Assembly (NCBI GenBank): GCA_018268415.1
Contig: JAFDWO010000019.1
Span: forward strand, 1 to 32,648
Reading direction: 5' to 3'
From: Actinomycetota bacterium
GTDB lineage: Bacteria; Actinomycetota; Thermoleophilia; Solirubrobacterales; 70-9
DNA length: 32,648 bases
How positions within the stretch are numbered: the stretch's first letter is position 1; every line of letters starts with the position of its first letter. A model generated the notes under the pieces. The model searched no databases, had not been told where the DNA came from, and saw only the letters and a list, made by a program, of their open reading frames with translations. This document shows, piece after piece, positions 23,972 through 31,257 of the stretch. A program made the translations under genes and the position numbers.

Positions 23972-24502
23972 CTACGCGGCGAAGTCGCCGGCGCCTGCGC
24001 GCAGCGTCCGCAGGGTGTCGAAGAGGTCGTCGAGCTGCCCGGCGGCGAGCGGCTCGGTGCCGAAGCTGGCCTCGTTCAGGACCGCGGTCGCGGCGTCGGC
24101 GGCCCGGTGGCCGGCGGCGGTGATCGAGGCGAGGACGGCGCGCCGGTCGGACTCGTGCGGGGCGCGGCGGACGAGCCTCGCCTTCTCCAGGCCGTCGAGC
24201 GAGTTGGTGACGCTGGTCCGGTGGACCTGGAGGCGCTCGCCGATCTTGCCAACCGGCATCGAGCCCTGAGCACTGAAGTGGAGAAGCATCAGCACCTCGT
24301 AACGGGGAAAGGTGAGGCCGAAGGGCTCCAACAGGTCGTTCAGCCGCGCCATCAGGATCTGGTGCACGCGCATGATCGAGGTGACCGCGACCATCTGCGG
24401 CGCCGCGGCCCCCGGCCAACGCTCTTGCCAGTGGCGGCGGGCCTCCTCGATCGGGTCGAAGGGGAGCTGTCCTTGGTCTGCCACGGCGCGAAAGTTATCC
24501 AC
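23972..24502 (-). CDS. MarR-family transcriptional regulator
   Basis: Winged-helix repressor of 176 aa. The core runs about 40-150: FGLTFPRYEVLMLL, helix-turn-helix around KIGERLQVHRTSVTNSLDGLEKARLV (86-111) and the wing DRRAVLASIT (119-128). The N-terminal region (DPIEEARRHWQERW) resembles MarR proteins found with acyl-CoA metabolism genes. Start could be GTG at 24502 or GTG at 24484; neither has a good ribosome binding site. It heads the minus-strand menB/acyl-CoA gene run (82 bp before the exported-protein gene) and is the likely regulator of it. Ligand unknown. Confidence 0.9.
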   Translation of the reverse strand: MDNFRAVADQGQLPFDPIEEARRHWQERWPGAAAPQMVAVTSIMRVHQILMARLNDLLEPFGLTFPRYEVLMLLHFSAQGSMPVGKIGERLQVHRTSVTNSLDGLEKARLVRRAPHESDRRAVLASITAAGHRAADAATAVLNEASFGTEPLAAGQLDDLFDTLRTLRAGAGDFAA

Positions 24503-24519
24503 GCGGTCGCGAGCGGGGC

Positions 24520-24560
24520 CGTCTGCAGAAACTCGTCGCCGCGACGAGTTTCTGCAGACG
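24520..24560 (-). terminator. Long perfect hairpin after the SGNH gene
   Basis: Arms of 20 bp at 24520-24539 and 24541-24560 (containing GTCTGCAGAAACTCGTC) are perfect inverted complements with a single base between. It begins 1 bp after the SGNH hydrolase stop on the minus strand and ends 17 bp before the MarR start, so it most likely terminates the SGNH transcript. There is no U-tract. It shares the GAAA-CTC core with the REP-like hairpins at 103, 19131 and 20074. Confidence 0.7.
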
Positions 24561-24561
24561 C

Positions 24562-25479
24562 TCAGGGCACGAGGCCGGTGAGGGCGGCAACCGCGGCGTC
24601 GGCGACCCTGCGCCTCCGAGCTTCCTTCGCCACCTCGGCCCGCCGCACCGCGACCCGGTCGACGAGCTTGAAGTGCACGGCTTCGGCGATCGGCTGGGAC
24701 CCTGGTTCGGGGCCGGTCGAGCTCCCCTGCGCCGGGGCTTCGCCCGCCGGTTCGAAGGCTTCGTGCGAGGCGCTCAGTTCGCCTTCGGCTTCACCGTTCT
24801 GGCCTACGTCGCCGGGCGGGATCGCGCCCTCGTTGGCACCGCTCGCGACCGGGGCGTTCGGTTCACCGGCCAGGCACCGGTCGATCCCCGCGGCGATCAA
24901 CCTCGCCCGCGCCTCGGCGCCGGCTTCGATCGGGTGCAGGTTGTCGGATTGCATCAGCTGCGGGTGGGTGTGGACGAACCCCGCCCAGTCCGGCGTCTGG
25001 GTGCCGGGCCGCGAGGCGGCGAATTCGGCGACCACCCGATTCTTGCCCGCGTTGTCGACGCCGTTGACGGTGAAGCCGTGGATCGTAGGCACGACCATGC
25101 ACCGGTTGCCGACGGCCTGGACGACCTTCTTCAGGTTTTCCGCCAAGATCTGCGGATACTCGGGGTCGTCGTTGGTCCCCGCGTCGAACACGATCACCGA
25201 GTCGGAGGGTTCGTAGCTTTCTTGGAACAGGTCGAAGATCTGGTAGCTGTTGGAGCCGCCGACCGCGTTGATCGTGATCGGCACGCCCGGGAGAAGATGG
25301 TGCAGGTAGGGAGAGGTCAGTTCCTCGAGGCTGTCGCCGACGACCAGGACGCGGCCGCTGCCCGGTGCGGCGCGCGCACCGGGACCGAGCGCGCCAAGCG
25401 CGATCAGCACGGTGGCGAGCGCGGCCACGAAGGCCAGGAGGGGGCGCGGCGCCCGACGGATTCCCCTGCGATTCTGCAT
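24562..25479 (-). CDS. Secreted SGNH/GDSL hydrolase
   Basis: Exported esterase/lipase-like or acyltransferase-like hydrolase, 305 aa. A signal peptide spans about 1-38 (cleavage after ARA). SGNH blocks are VVGDSLEE (Ser50), GGSN, AGTND (GTND 101-104) and DNLHP (Asp179, His182). After residue about 205 comes a 100-residue low-complexity tail rich in Pro, Gly, Glu and Ala ending in a basic amphipathic helix, unusual for the family. ATG at 25479 is favoured by the signal peptide; the open frame runs further upstream, but over the divergent lipoprotein gene. Substrate unknown; cell-wall or polysaccharide O-acyl groups are possible. Confidence 0.85.
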   Translation of the reverse strand: MQNRRGIRRAPRPLLAFVAALATVLIALGALGPGARAAPGSGRVLVVGDSLEELTSPYLHHLLPGVPITINAVGGSNSYQIFDLFQESYEPSDSVIVFDAGTNDDPEYPQILAENLKKVVQAVGNRCMVVPTIHGFTVNGVDNAGKNRVVAEFAASRPGTQTPDWAGFVHTHPQLMQSDNLHPIEAGAEARARLIAAGIDRCLAGEPNAPVASGANEGAIPPGDVGQNGEAEGELSASHEAFEPAGEAPAQGSSTGPEPGSQPIAEAVHFKLVDRVAVRRAEVAKEARRRRVADAAVAALTGLVP

Positions 25480-25488
25480 CGCCGCGGT

Positions 25489-26034
25489 TTGTACCGCACC
25501 CGGTTGCTGGCGATGGCGATCGGCACGGTTTTGGCACTCGCAGCGTGCGGCGGCAGCTCGAGCGACGGCGGGACGACGGCGGCCAAGCCGACGGGCGACG
25601 GCGCCACCGTGCGGGCCCCCGGCGACCCCGAGCCGGGCGGGGAGCGCAAGCCGGACACCCACGCCAGCTCGAGCTCGCCGACGGCGGGCAAGGGCGCCGA
25701 CGGTTGCCAGGCGCGGCTCGACAACTTCGTCAGTCGCATGGCCGACCTGCGCCAGTCCCTCGTCGCCGGCCTCAGCTACGACGAATACGTGATCCGCGTG
25801 CGCGCGATCCGTGACGCCTACGAGGCGGTCCCGGTCGACAAGCTCGGCGCCGCCTGTGTGACCGGCCCGGCGGCCGCGGCGGAGGACGCGTTCAACCAGT
25901 ACCTGCGCGCCGCCAACGCCTGGGGCGACTGTGCCGCCACCGCGGGCTGCACCGCAGGCGATGTCGAAGGCAAGCTGCAGCACCGCTGGAAGATCGCCTC
26001 CAAGAAGCTCGACGCCGCCCGCAAGCAGCGCTAG
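25489..26034 (+). CDS. Putative lipoprotein of unknown function
   Basis: A lipoprotein signal is visible: n-region YRTR, hydrophobic LLAMAIGTVLAL and lipobox LALAAC. TTG at 25489 gives 181 aa with a proper n-region; ATG at 25513 gives 173 aa with almost no n-region, so I prefer TTG. A Ser/Gly/Pro-rich linker (to about residue 75) precedes a helical domain with four cysteines (CQARLDNF, ACVTG, DCAATAGC) likely forming two disulfides. No family recognised. It diverges from the SGNH gene with only 9 bp between starts (33 if ATG), and its TAG overlaps the TetR stop within a shared CTAG. Confidence 0.72.
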   Translation: MYRTRLLAMAIGTVLALAACGGSSSDGGTTAAKPTGDGATVRAPGDPEPGGERKPDTHASSSSPTAGKGADGCQARLDNFVSRMADLRQSLVAGLSYDEYVIRVRAIRDAYEAVPVDKLGAACVTGPAAAAEDAFNQYLRAANAWGDCAATAGCTAGDVEGKLQHRWKIASKKLDAARKQR

Positions 26035-26633
26035 CGCGCACCACCGACCACCGCGTTGACGATCTGGTCGGCGTAGGCGTCGGCGATCCTCTCGGCCGAG
26101 TCCGGACCGCGCCGCCGATACCAGTCGGGCAACCCGTTGAGGGCGCCGAAGATGAAGTAGGTGGCGAAGTTGACGTCGAGCTCCGGTGCCGTTTCCCCCG
26201 CCGCCTTCACCTCGCCGATCAGCCCGGCCAGGCGGCGCTCGTAAGCTTCACGGATCACCATCACCTCCTTGCGCCGTTTGCCGGTGAGGTGCTCCCACTC
26301 CGTCGCGTAGATCCCCACCCGCTCGATGTTCTTCAGGTACCAGAGCGAGCAGGCCCGGCCGAAGCTCCGCAGCCGCTCGACCGGGCGCTCGTCCAGGCCC
26401 CCCGCCTCGTCGAGCATCGCGGTGAAGCGGCCGGCCGAATCCTCGAAGATCCGCGCCAGGAGGTCTTCCTTGGAATCGATGTAGTGGTAGAGGCTGCCCT
26501 TGAGCACGCCGACCTCGTCGGCGACGTCCTGAATCGACGCCGACGCGTAGCCCTTCTTGTGAAAGACCCGGATCGCCGCCTCGAGCACGTCCTGACTGCG
26601 GTTGCGTCGCTGCCGGCTGCCTGCTTCTCGCAC
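26031..26633 (-). CDS. TetR-family transcriptional regulator
   Basis: Repressor of 200 aa with the N-terminal TetR helix-turn-helix: VLEAAIRVFHKKGYASASIQDVADEVGV then KGSLYHYIDSKEDLL (HTH about 35-55). The C-terminal ligand domain has the pattern of regulators of fatty-acid or lipid genes (FAT-YFIFGALNGLPDWYR). GTG at 26633 is the only canonical start in frame after a TAA. A long dyad 26-64 bp upstream (26659-26697) is a likely autoregulatory operator. Its stop overlaps that of the convergent lipoprotein gene. Target genes are unknown. Confidence 0.9.
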   Translation of the reverse strand: MREAGSRQRRNRSQDVLEAAIRVFHKKGYASASIQDVADEVGVLKGSLYHYIDSKEDLLARIFEDSAGRFTAMLDEAGGLDERPVERLRSFGRACSLWYLKNIERVGIYATEWEHLTGKRRKEVMVIREAYERRLAGLIGEVKAAGETAPELDVNFATYFIFGALNGLPDWYRRRGPDSAERIADAYADQIVNAVVGGAR

Positions 26634-26658
26634 CTCGGCCGTGTCATCACCTCCGCAT

Positions 26659-26697
26659 TACCGTAAAGGCCGTCGAGCGTTCGGCACTTTATCGGTA
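26659..26697 (-). promoter_or_regulatory. Imperfect dyad upstream of the TetR gene
   Basis: TACCGTAAAGGCCG (26659-26672) is mirrored by CGGCACTTTATCGGTA (26682-26697), complementary apart from single-base insertions, with a 9-bp centre. Its place just before the TetR start fits an operator for autoregulation. It could instead fold as a leader hairpin. Confidence 0.5.
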
Positions 26698-26740
26698 CGG
26701 GCGGAGGCTCGTTGAGCGGGGGCCGGCGGGGCCGGCGCTC

Positions 26741-26775
26741 AAAAGAAGAGGGCCGCCCCGAAGGACGGCCCTCTT
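26741..26775 (-). terminator. Intrinsic terminator, minus strand
   Basis: Read on the minus strand, AAGAGGGCCG and CGGCCCTCTT (26775-26766 and 26755-26746) form a 10-bp stem around a TCCTTCGGGG-type loop, followed by CTTTT at 26745-26741. This is the most classical rho-independent terminator in the window. It ends transcription entering from about 26770-26990, not the TetR gene, whose start lies further downstream. Confidence 0.75.
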
Positions 26776-26966
26776 GGGCTGGTGCAAGCAAAACGCGTGC
26801 GTGACACCGCGGTCGGGCGGGACAAAATCCGACCTCCACGCGCACGCCGGTGCCCGGGTTGGATTCCACCGGGCGCCCGAACCAGTGCGGCGCCTAGCGG
26901 CCCTGCACCTCCAGAGTCCCTTCAAGCATGTGACTCAAAATTAGGACCACCTCCTTTCTCTGGTCC
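26776..26966 (-). other. Candidate small transcript with extended Shine-Dalgarno
   Basis: On the minus strand AGAAAGGAGGTGGTCC (26959-26944) matches the complement of the 16S rRNA 3' end at 15 of 16 positions and is enclosed by GGACCA/TGGTCC inverted repeats (26966-26961 and 26949-26944). Eleven bases later TTG (26938) opens a 14-codon frame, MSHMLEGTLEVQGR, ending in TAG at 26896-26894; an in-frame ATG is at 26929. About 120 GC-rich bases with pairing segments follow (for example GGTCGG/CCGACC), then the terminator at 26775. No longer credible protein is visible; a 78-codon frame starting TTG 26925 is basic and terminator-spanning. It may be a leader-peptide RNA, a small protein gene or a non-coding RNA. 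Confidence 0.4.
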
Positions 26967-27059
26967 GACGATTGAAGCACACACGTGCGGCGGTCTCGTG
27001 AACCCCGTCCGGGCGTGCTCCGGGCGACCCCGCATGTCGACCTCCCTAGGCTTCAAGGC

Positions 27060-27893
27060 ATGGACTTCGGTGACTTCGGGGCCTGGACCTCGTACCGGCG
27101 GATCGGGCGGGAGGGCGCAGGCGAGGCGGCGCGGGCGGCCGAGGAGGCCGGGCTCACCGCCTTCTGGCTCGGCGGCTCGCCGCGGCTGGAGGATCTGCGC
27201 CCGCTGCTCTCAGGCTCCGAGCGGCTCGTCGTCGGCACCTCGATCGTCAACATCTGGTCGTACGACCCGGCCGACCTGGTCGCCGAATTCCACGCGCTCG
27301 AGGCCGACTTCCCCGGCCGCGTCTGCGTCGGCATCGGCGTCGGCCATCCGGAGGCGACCAGCGACTACCGGCGGCCGCTCTCGAGCCTCGAAGCCTTCCT
27401 CGACGGCATCGACGCCGCCGCCGACCCGATCCCGAGCGACCGCCGCATCATCGCCGCGCTCGGACCGCGGATGCTGGCGATGAGCGCGCGCCGCTCGCTC
27501 GGCACGATCCCCTACTTCACCGCGGTCGCCCACACCCGCTTCGCCCGCGCGACGGTCGGCGCCGATGCGCTGGTGATCCCGGAGATCGCCTGCGTCATCG
27601 ACGAGGACGTCGAGCGCGCCCGCGCGACCGCCCGCGACTACGCGAAGCTCTACCTCGGCCTCAGCAACTACACCAACGCGCTCCTCGAACACGGCTTCGA
27701 GCGGAGCGACATCGAGGGCGGCGGCTCCGACCGCCTGATCGACCACGTGATCCCGCACGGCTCCGCCGCCGAGATCGCCGCCGCGGCGCGCGCCCACGTC
27801 GATGCCGGGGCCGACCACGTCGCCCTGCAGGCGCTCGGCGCCACGGGCGTCCCGGCCGCCGAGTGGCGGGCGCTCGCCGCCGCCCTGCGCTGA
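27060..27893 (+). CDS. LLM-class F420-dependent oxidoreductase
   Basis: Luciferase-like monooxygenase-fold enzyme, 277 aa, probably using F420 rather than flavin, as is common in actinobacteria. Visible features are the N-terminal [10 protein letters not shown] strand, [43 protein letters not shown] and [12 protein letters not shown], which match the short MSMEG_4141-type subfamily. ATG at 27060 has AAGG a few bases upstream. The reaction cannot be assigned. It ends 70 bp before ilvD, which has its own ribosome binding site; a link is not obvious. Confidence 0.82.
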   Translation: MDFGDFGAWTSYRRIGREGAGEAARAAEEAGLTAFWLGGSPRLEDLRPLLSGSERLVVGTSIVNIWSYDPADLVAEFHALEADFPGRVCVGIGVGHPEATSDYRRPLSSLEAFLDGIDAAADPIPSDRRIIAALGPRMLAMSARRSLGTIPYFTAVAHTRFARATVGADALVIPEIACVIDEDVERARATARDYAKLYLGLSNYTNALLEHGFERSDIEGGGSDRLIDHVIPHGSAAEIAAAARAHVDAGADHVALQALGATGVPAAEWRALAAALR

Positions 27894-27963
27894 GCGACGC
27901 CGCCGACCTCGCGCCGCCGGTACCGTTAGCTGTGCCGATCGTCCCCACCCGCAGGAGCCAACG

Positions 27964-29862
27964 ATGCCCGAACTGAGGTCCCGTACCGTCACCCACGGCC
28001 GCAACATGGCCGGCGCCCGCGCGCTGCTGCGCGCGACCGGCGTCGAGCGCGAGGACTTCGGCAAGCCGATCGTCGCGATCGCCAACTCCTTCACCCAGTT
28101 CGTCCCGGGACACACGCACCTGCAGCCGGTCGGCGAGGTCGTCGCCGCAGCGGTCCACGCGGCGGGCGGGGTGGCGCGGGAGTTCAACACGATCGCCGTC
28201 GACGACGGGATCGCGATGGGCCACGGCGGGATGCTCTACTCGCTGCCCTCGCGCGACCTGATCGCCGACGCGGTCGAGTACATGGCGAACGCCCACTGCG
28301 CCGACGCGCTCGTCTGCATCTCCAACTGCGACAAGATCACGCCGGGGATGCTGAACGCGGCGCTCCGCCTCAACATCCCGACCGTGTTCGTGTCCGGCGG
28401 CCCGATGGAGGGCGGCACCGCGGTGCTCGAGGACGGCACCGTGCGCAAGCGGGTCAACCTGATCTCGGCGATCGCCGACGCGGTCGCCACCGAGGTCTCC
28501 GATGACGACATCGCGCGGATCGAGGAGGCGGCCTGTCCGACCTGCGGCTCCTGCTCGGGGATGTTCACCGCCAACTCGATGAACTGCCTGACCGAGGCGC
28601 TCGGCGTGGCGCTGCCCGGCAACGGGACGACCCTGGCCACCCACACCGCGCGCAAGGAGCTCTACGAAGACGCCGGCCGCACCGTCGTGAGCCTGTGCAC
28701 GAAGTACTACGACGAAGACGACGACTCGATCCTCCCGCGGTCGGTCGCGACCCGCGAGGCGTTCGAGAACGCGATGACCCTCGACATCGCGATGGGCGGC
28801 TCGACCAACACCGTGCTGCACCTGCTGGCCGCCGCCCAGGAGGCGGAGGTCGAGTTCACGATGGCCGACATCGACGAACTCTCGCGCCGCGTTCCCTGCA
28901 TCTGCAAGGTCGCGCCGAACGGCGATTACCTGGTCGAGGACGTCCACCGCGCCGGGGGCATCCCGGCGATCCTCGGCGAGCTGCGTCGCGGCGGCCTGCT
29001 GAACGAGGGCGTCCACACCGTCCACGCCGACTCGCTGAACGAGTGGCTGCAGGCCTGGGACGTGCGCGGCGACGGCCCGGCCTCCGAGGCGGCGGTCGAG
29101 CTCTTCCACGCGGCGCCCGGCTGCAAGCGCTCCGCCACCGCCTTCTCCCAGTCGGAGCGCTGGGAGTCGCTCGACCTCGACGCCACCGCCGGCTGCATCC
29201 ACGATCTCGCCCACGCCTACTCCACCGACGGCGGCCTGGCGATCCTCCACGGCAACCTCGCCGAGCGCGGCTGCGTGGTGAAGACCGCCGGCGTCGACGA
29301 GTCGATCCTCACCTTCCGCGGCCCGGCCGTCGTGCTCGAGTCCCAGGACGAAGCGGTCGAGGCGATCCTCGGCGGCCGCATCGCGGAGGGCGACGTGGTG
29401 GTGATCCGTTACGAGGGGCCGAAGGGCGGGCCCGGCATGCAGGAGATGCTCTACCCGACCTCCTACCTGAAGGGGCTCGGGCTGGGCGCGAAGTGCGCCC
29501 TCCTGACCGACGGTCGCTTCAGCGGCGGCACCTCGGGGCTCTCGATCGGCCACGTCTCGCCGGAGGCGGCGTCGGGCGGGGCGATCGCGCTGGTCGAGGA
29601 CGGCGACCCGATCGCGATCGACATCCCGGCGCGCTCGATCGACCTCGAGGTCGACGACGCGGTGCTCGACGAACGCCGCGAGGCGCTGATCGCCGGCCGC
29701 GGCTACGCGCCGGAGACGCGGGAACGCGTCGTCTCCCCCGCCCTGCGCGCCTACGCGGCGATGGCGACCTCCGCCGACACCGGCGCGGTGCGTGATGTCG
29801 ACGCGGTCGAGCGCGCGATGGCCGAGGCAGCCAAGCGCGGCGCCGAGCTCCCGGCATCCTGA
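27964..29862 (+). CDS. ilvD: Dihydroxy-acid dehydratase
   Basis: Iron-sulfur dehydratase making the 2-oxo acids that precede valine, leucine and isoleucine. The 632-aa product has both family signatures: CDKITPGM (Cys122) and [36 protein letters not shown] supplies another cluster cysteine. The sequence [15 protein letters not shown] lacks the cysteine found at this place in many actinobacterial and plant [2Fe-2S] enzymes and instead follows the long E. coli-type IlvD along its whole length, implying an oxygen-sensitive [4Fe-4S] form (inference). ATG at 27964 follows AGGAG at 27953-27957. A convergent hairpin terminator follows at 29922. Confidence 0.96.
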   Translation: MPELRSRTVTHGRNMAGARALLRATGVEREDFGKPIVAIANSFTQFVPGHTHLQPVGEVVAAAVHAAGGVAREFNTIAVDDGIAMGHGGMLYSLPSRDLIADAVEYMANAHCADALVCISNCDKITPGMLNAALRLNIPTVFVSGGPMEGGTAVLEDGTVRKRVNLISAIADAVATEVSDDDIARIEEAACPTCGSCSGMFTANSMNCLTEALGVALPGNGTTLATHTARKELYEDAGRTVVSLCTKYYDEDDDSILPRSVATREAFENAMTLDIAMGGSTNTVLHLLAAAQEAEVEFTMADIDELSRRVPCICKVAPNGDYLVEDVHRAGGIPAILGELRRGGLLNEGVHTVHADSLNEWLQAWDVRGDGPASEAAVELFHAAPGCKRSATAFSQSERWESLDLDATAGCIHDLAHAYSTDGGLAILHGNLAERGCVVKTAGVDESILTFRGPAVVLESQDEAVEAILGGRIAEGDVVVIRYEGPKGGPGMQEMLYPTSYLKGLGLGAKCALLTDGRFSGGTSGLSIGHVSPEAASGGAIALVEDGDPIAIDIPARSIDLEVDDAVLDERREALIAGRGYAPETRERVVSPALRAYAAMATSADTGAVRDVDAVERAMAEAAKRGAELPAS

Positions 29863-29921
29863 CCGCCGGCCGGGGGCCTGCGCGGTGAAGCTGGTGGCGC
29901 CGACGTCACCGGCCGGCGCGG

Positions 29922-29953
29922 GCGGAGCGGCCGGCGGGATGCCGGCGCTCCGC
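29922..29953. terminator. Hairpin between convergent ilvD and 60-aa gene
   Basis: GCGGAGCGGCCGGC (29922-29935) pairs with GCCGGCGCTCCGC (29941-29953) with one bulged base and a GGGAT loop. It lies 59 bp after ilvD and 13 bp after the end of the convergent small gene, a suitable place for a bidirectional terminator. No U-tract is present. Confidence 0.55.
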
Positions 29954-29966
29954 GGGGCCTTACCGA

Positions 29967-30149
29967 CTAGGCGGCGAGGCTGAGTTCGCCGGTCTCGGCC
30001 GGCGGCAGGACCTCTTCGACCGTCTCGAGCGAGCTGCTCGTGCGGGAGAGGAGGTAGATCTGGGCGACGGCGTCGCTCTCGCTGACACCGTGGCGCTCGC
30101 TGACGGGCTTGCCGTCGCGGTACAGGGTCACGTTCCAGGTCTTGCTCAT
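29967..30149 (-). CDS. Small conserved-looking protein, 60 aa
   Basis: A 60-aa acidic protein starting MSKTWNVTLYRDGKPVSERHG. It reads like a small beta-hairpin plus helix (SESDAVAQIYLLSRT) with an acidic tail. The W-x-V opening and the central Ala-rich helix vaguely recall DUF2188-type proteins, but I do not claim the family. ATG at 30149; a possible -10 TATACA lies at 30184-30179. It diverges from the MDR dehydrogenase, so the CRP-like sites at 30214-30246 could influence both. Confidence 0.6.
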   Translation of the reverse strand: MSKTWNVTLYRDGKPVSERHGVSESDAVAQIYLLSRTSSSLETVEEVLPPAETGELSLAA

Positions 30150-30213
30150 CTTGCGTCTCTTCCGTGTTGCTTGCGGCTTGTATACCAGTATGGGTAGGGC
30201 ACGAACACGCGTT

Positions 30214-30264
30214 TGTGACCGCGCTCACTCGGTGACCGGCGTCACATCTCTCTGACAGATAAAT
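30214..30264 (+). promoter_or_regulatory. Two tandem CRP-like sites and -10 before the MDR gene
   Basis: TGTGACCGCGCTCACT (30214-30229) and GGTGACCGGCGTCACA (30231-30246) each match TGTGA-N6-TCACA at 9 of 10 defined positions. Centres are 17 bp apart. A -10-like GATAAAT lies at 30258-30264, just 9 bp before the ATG at 30274, so the mRNA would be leaderless or nearly so. A Crp/Fnr-family regulator is the natural candidate; none is encoded in the window. Confidence 0.6.
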
Positions 30265-30273
30265 TTCAGGCTC

Positions 30274-31239
30274 ATGCTTGCCGCCCGTGCTGTCGCCGCT
30301 TCGATGGAGGACCCGATTTCGGCGCTCGAGGTCAGCCAGGTCGACGAACCGAACGTGCCCGAGGGCTGGACGGTGGTCGATGTCAAGGCGGTGTCACTGA
30401 ACCATCACGACGTCTGGTCCCTACGCGGCGTCGGCCTGCCGACGGAGCGCCTGCCGATGGTGATCGGCTGTGACGCCGCGGGGATCGACGAGCACGGCAA
30501 CGAGGTGATCGTCCACGCGGTGATCGGCGACCCCGAGTTCCCCGGCGGCGAAATCATCGACCCAGGTCGGACGCTCCTCTCCGAGCTCCACCCCGGGACG
30601 CTCGCCGAGCGGGTCGCGGTGCCGCGGCGCAACCTGGTGCCGAAGCCGAAGTCGCTCAGCTTCGACGAAGCGTGCTGCCTGCCGACCGCCTGGCTCACGG
30701 CCTACCGCATGCTCTTCGACCGCTCGGGCCTGAAGCCGGGACAGACGGTCCTGGTCCAGGGCGCCGGCGGCGGCGTCGCCAGCGCCGCGATCGAGCTCGG
30801 CCGTGCCGCCGGCTACCGCGTCTGGGCGACCAGCCGCGAGGAGCGCAAGCGGGACTTCGCCCTCGAATGCGGTGCGCACGCCGTCTTCGAGTCGGGCGCC
30901 CGCTTGCCGGAGAAAGTCGACGTCGTCCTGGAGACGGTCGGCAAGGCGACCTGGGGGCACACCCTGCGGGCACTGCGACCGGGGGGTCGGGTCGTCATCG
31001 CCGGCGCGACCAGCGGCCACGACCCGGCGGCCGAACTGAACCGCGTCTTCTTCAAAGAGCTCGAGATCGTCGGCTCGACCATGGGCACCCTGGAGGACCT
31101 CCGTCACCTCGTCTCGATGATCGACGTGAGCGGGATCCGCCCGCGCATCGACAAGACGTTCCCGCTGGCCGCGGTCGGCGATGGCCTGCGCGCGCTCGCC
31201 GCGGGCGACGTGCTCGGCAAGATCGTGATCAATCCATGA
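30274..31239 (+). CDS. Medium-chain dehydrogenase/reductase (MDR; quinone reductase or alcohol dehydrogenase-like)
   Basis: NAD(P)H-dependent oxidoreductase of 321 aa. The N-terminal GroES-like domain has SLNHHDVWSLRGVG and PMVIGCDAAG (61-70); the Rossmann motif is VQGAGGGVAS (161-170), followed by WATSREERK. The C-terminus FPLAAVGDGLRALAAGDVLGKIVINP is typical. The cysteine cluster for a structural zinc is absent, so it may be zinc-free like quinone oxidoreductases. ATG at 30274 is favoured; ATG at 30303 is an alternative. Two CRP-like sites precede it. The SIMPL-domain gene follows by 18 bp and may be co-transcribed. Confidence 0.88.
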   Translation: MLAARAVAASMEDPISALEVSQVDEPNVPEGWTVVDVKAVSLNHHDVWSLRGVGLPTERLPMVIGCDAAGIDEHGNEVIVHAVIGDPEFPGGEIIDPGRTLLSELHPGTLAERVAVPRRNLVPKPKSLSFDEACCLPTAWLTAYRMLFDRSGLKPGQTVLVQGAGGGVASAAIELGRAAGYRVWATSREERKRDFALECGAHAVFESGARLPEKVDVVLETVGKATWGHTLRALRPGGRVVIAGATSGHDPAAELNRVFFKELEIVGSTMGTLEDLRHLVSMIDVSGIRPRIDKTFPLAAVGDGLRALAAGDVLGKIVINP

Positions 31240-31257
31240 CTCGGGAGTAGTGAGGAC

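Noticed and set aside
24495..24503. DnaA-box-like TTATCCACG
   Set aside because: Single isolated 8/9 match at the MarR start codon, with no clustered boxes, AT-rich region or replication genes; not an origin.
26850..26910. tRNA-like look of the GC-rich sequence with GGTTCGGG and GGATTCCA
   Set aside because: No acceptor stem, anticodon arm or CCA-like end can be folded over 70-90 nt.
26689..26925. 78-codon minus-strand frame starting TTG at 26925
   Set aside because: It runs through the intrinsic terminator and is Arg/Pro/Trp-rich without a recognisable domain; kept only as a remark within the orphan-unit entry.
26944..26959. Fragment of 16S rRNA 3' end on the plus strand (GGACCACCTCCTTTCT)
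   Set aside because: Only the last 16 bases match and nothing upstream resembles helix 45; a minus-strand extended Shine-Dalgarno explains it better.
27661..30228. 855-codon open frame on the minus strand opposite ilvD
   Set aside because: It covers ilvD antisense and crosses a small gene and the ilvD promoter; no domain is recognisable, so it is a GC-skew artefact.
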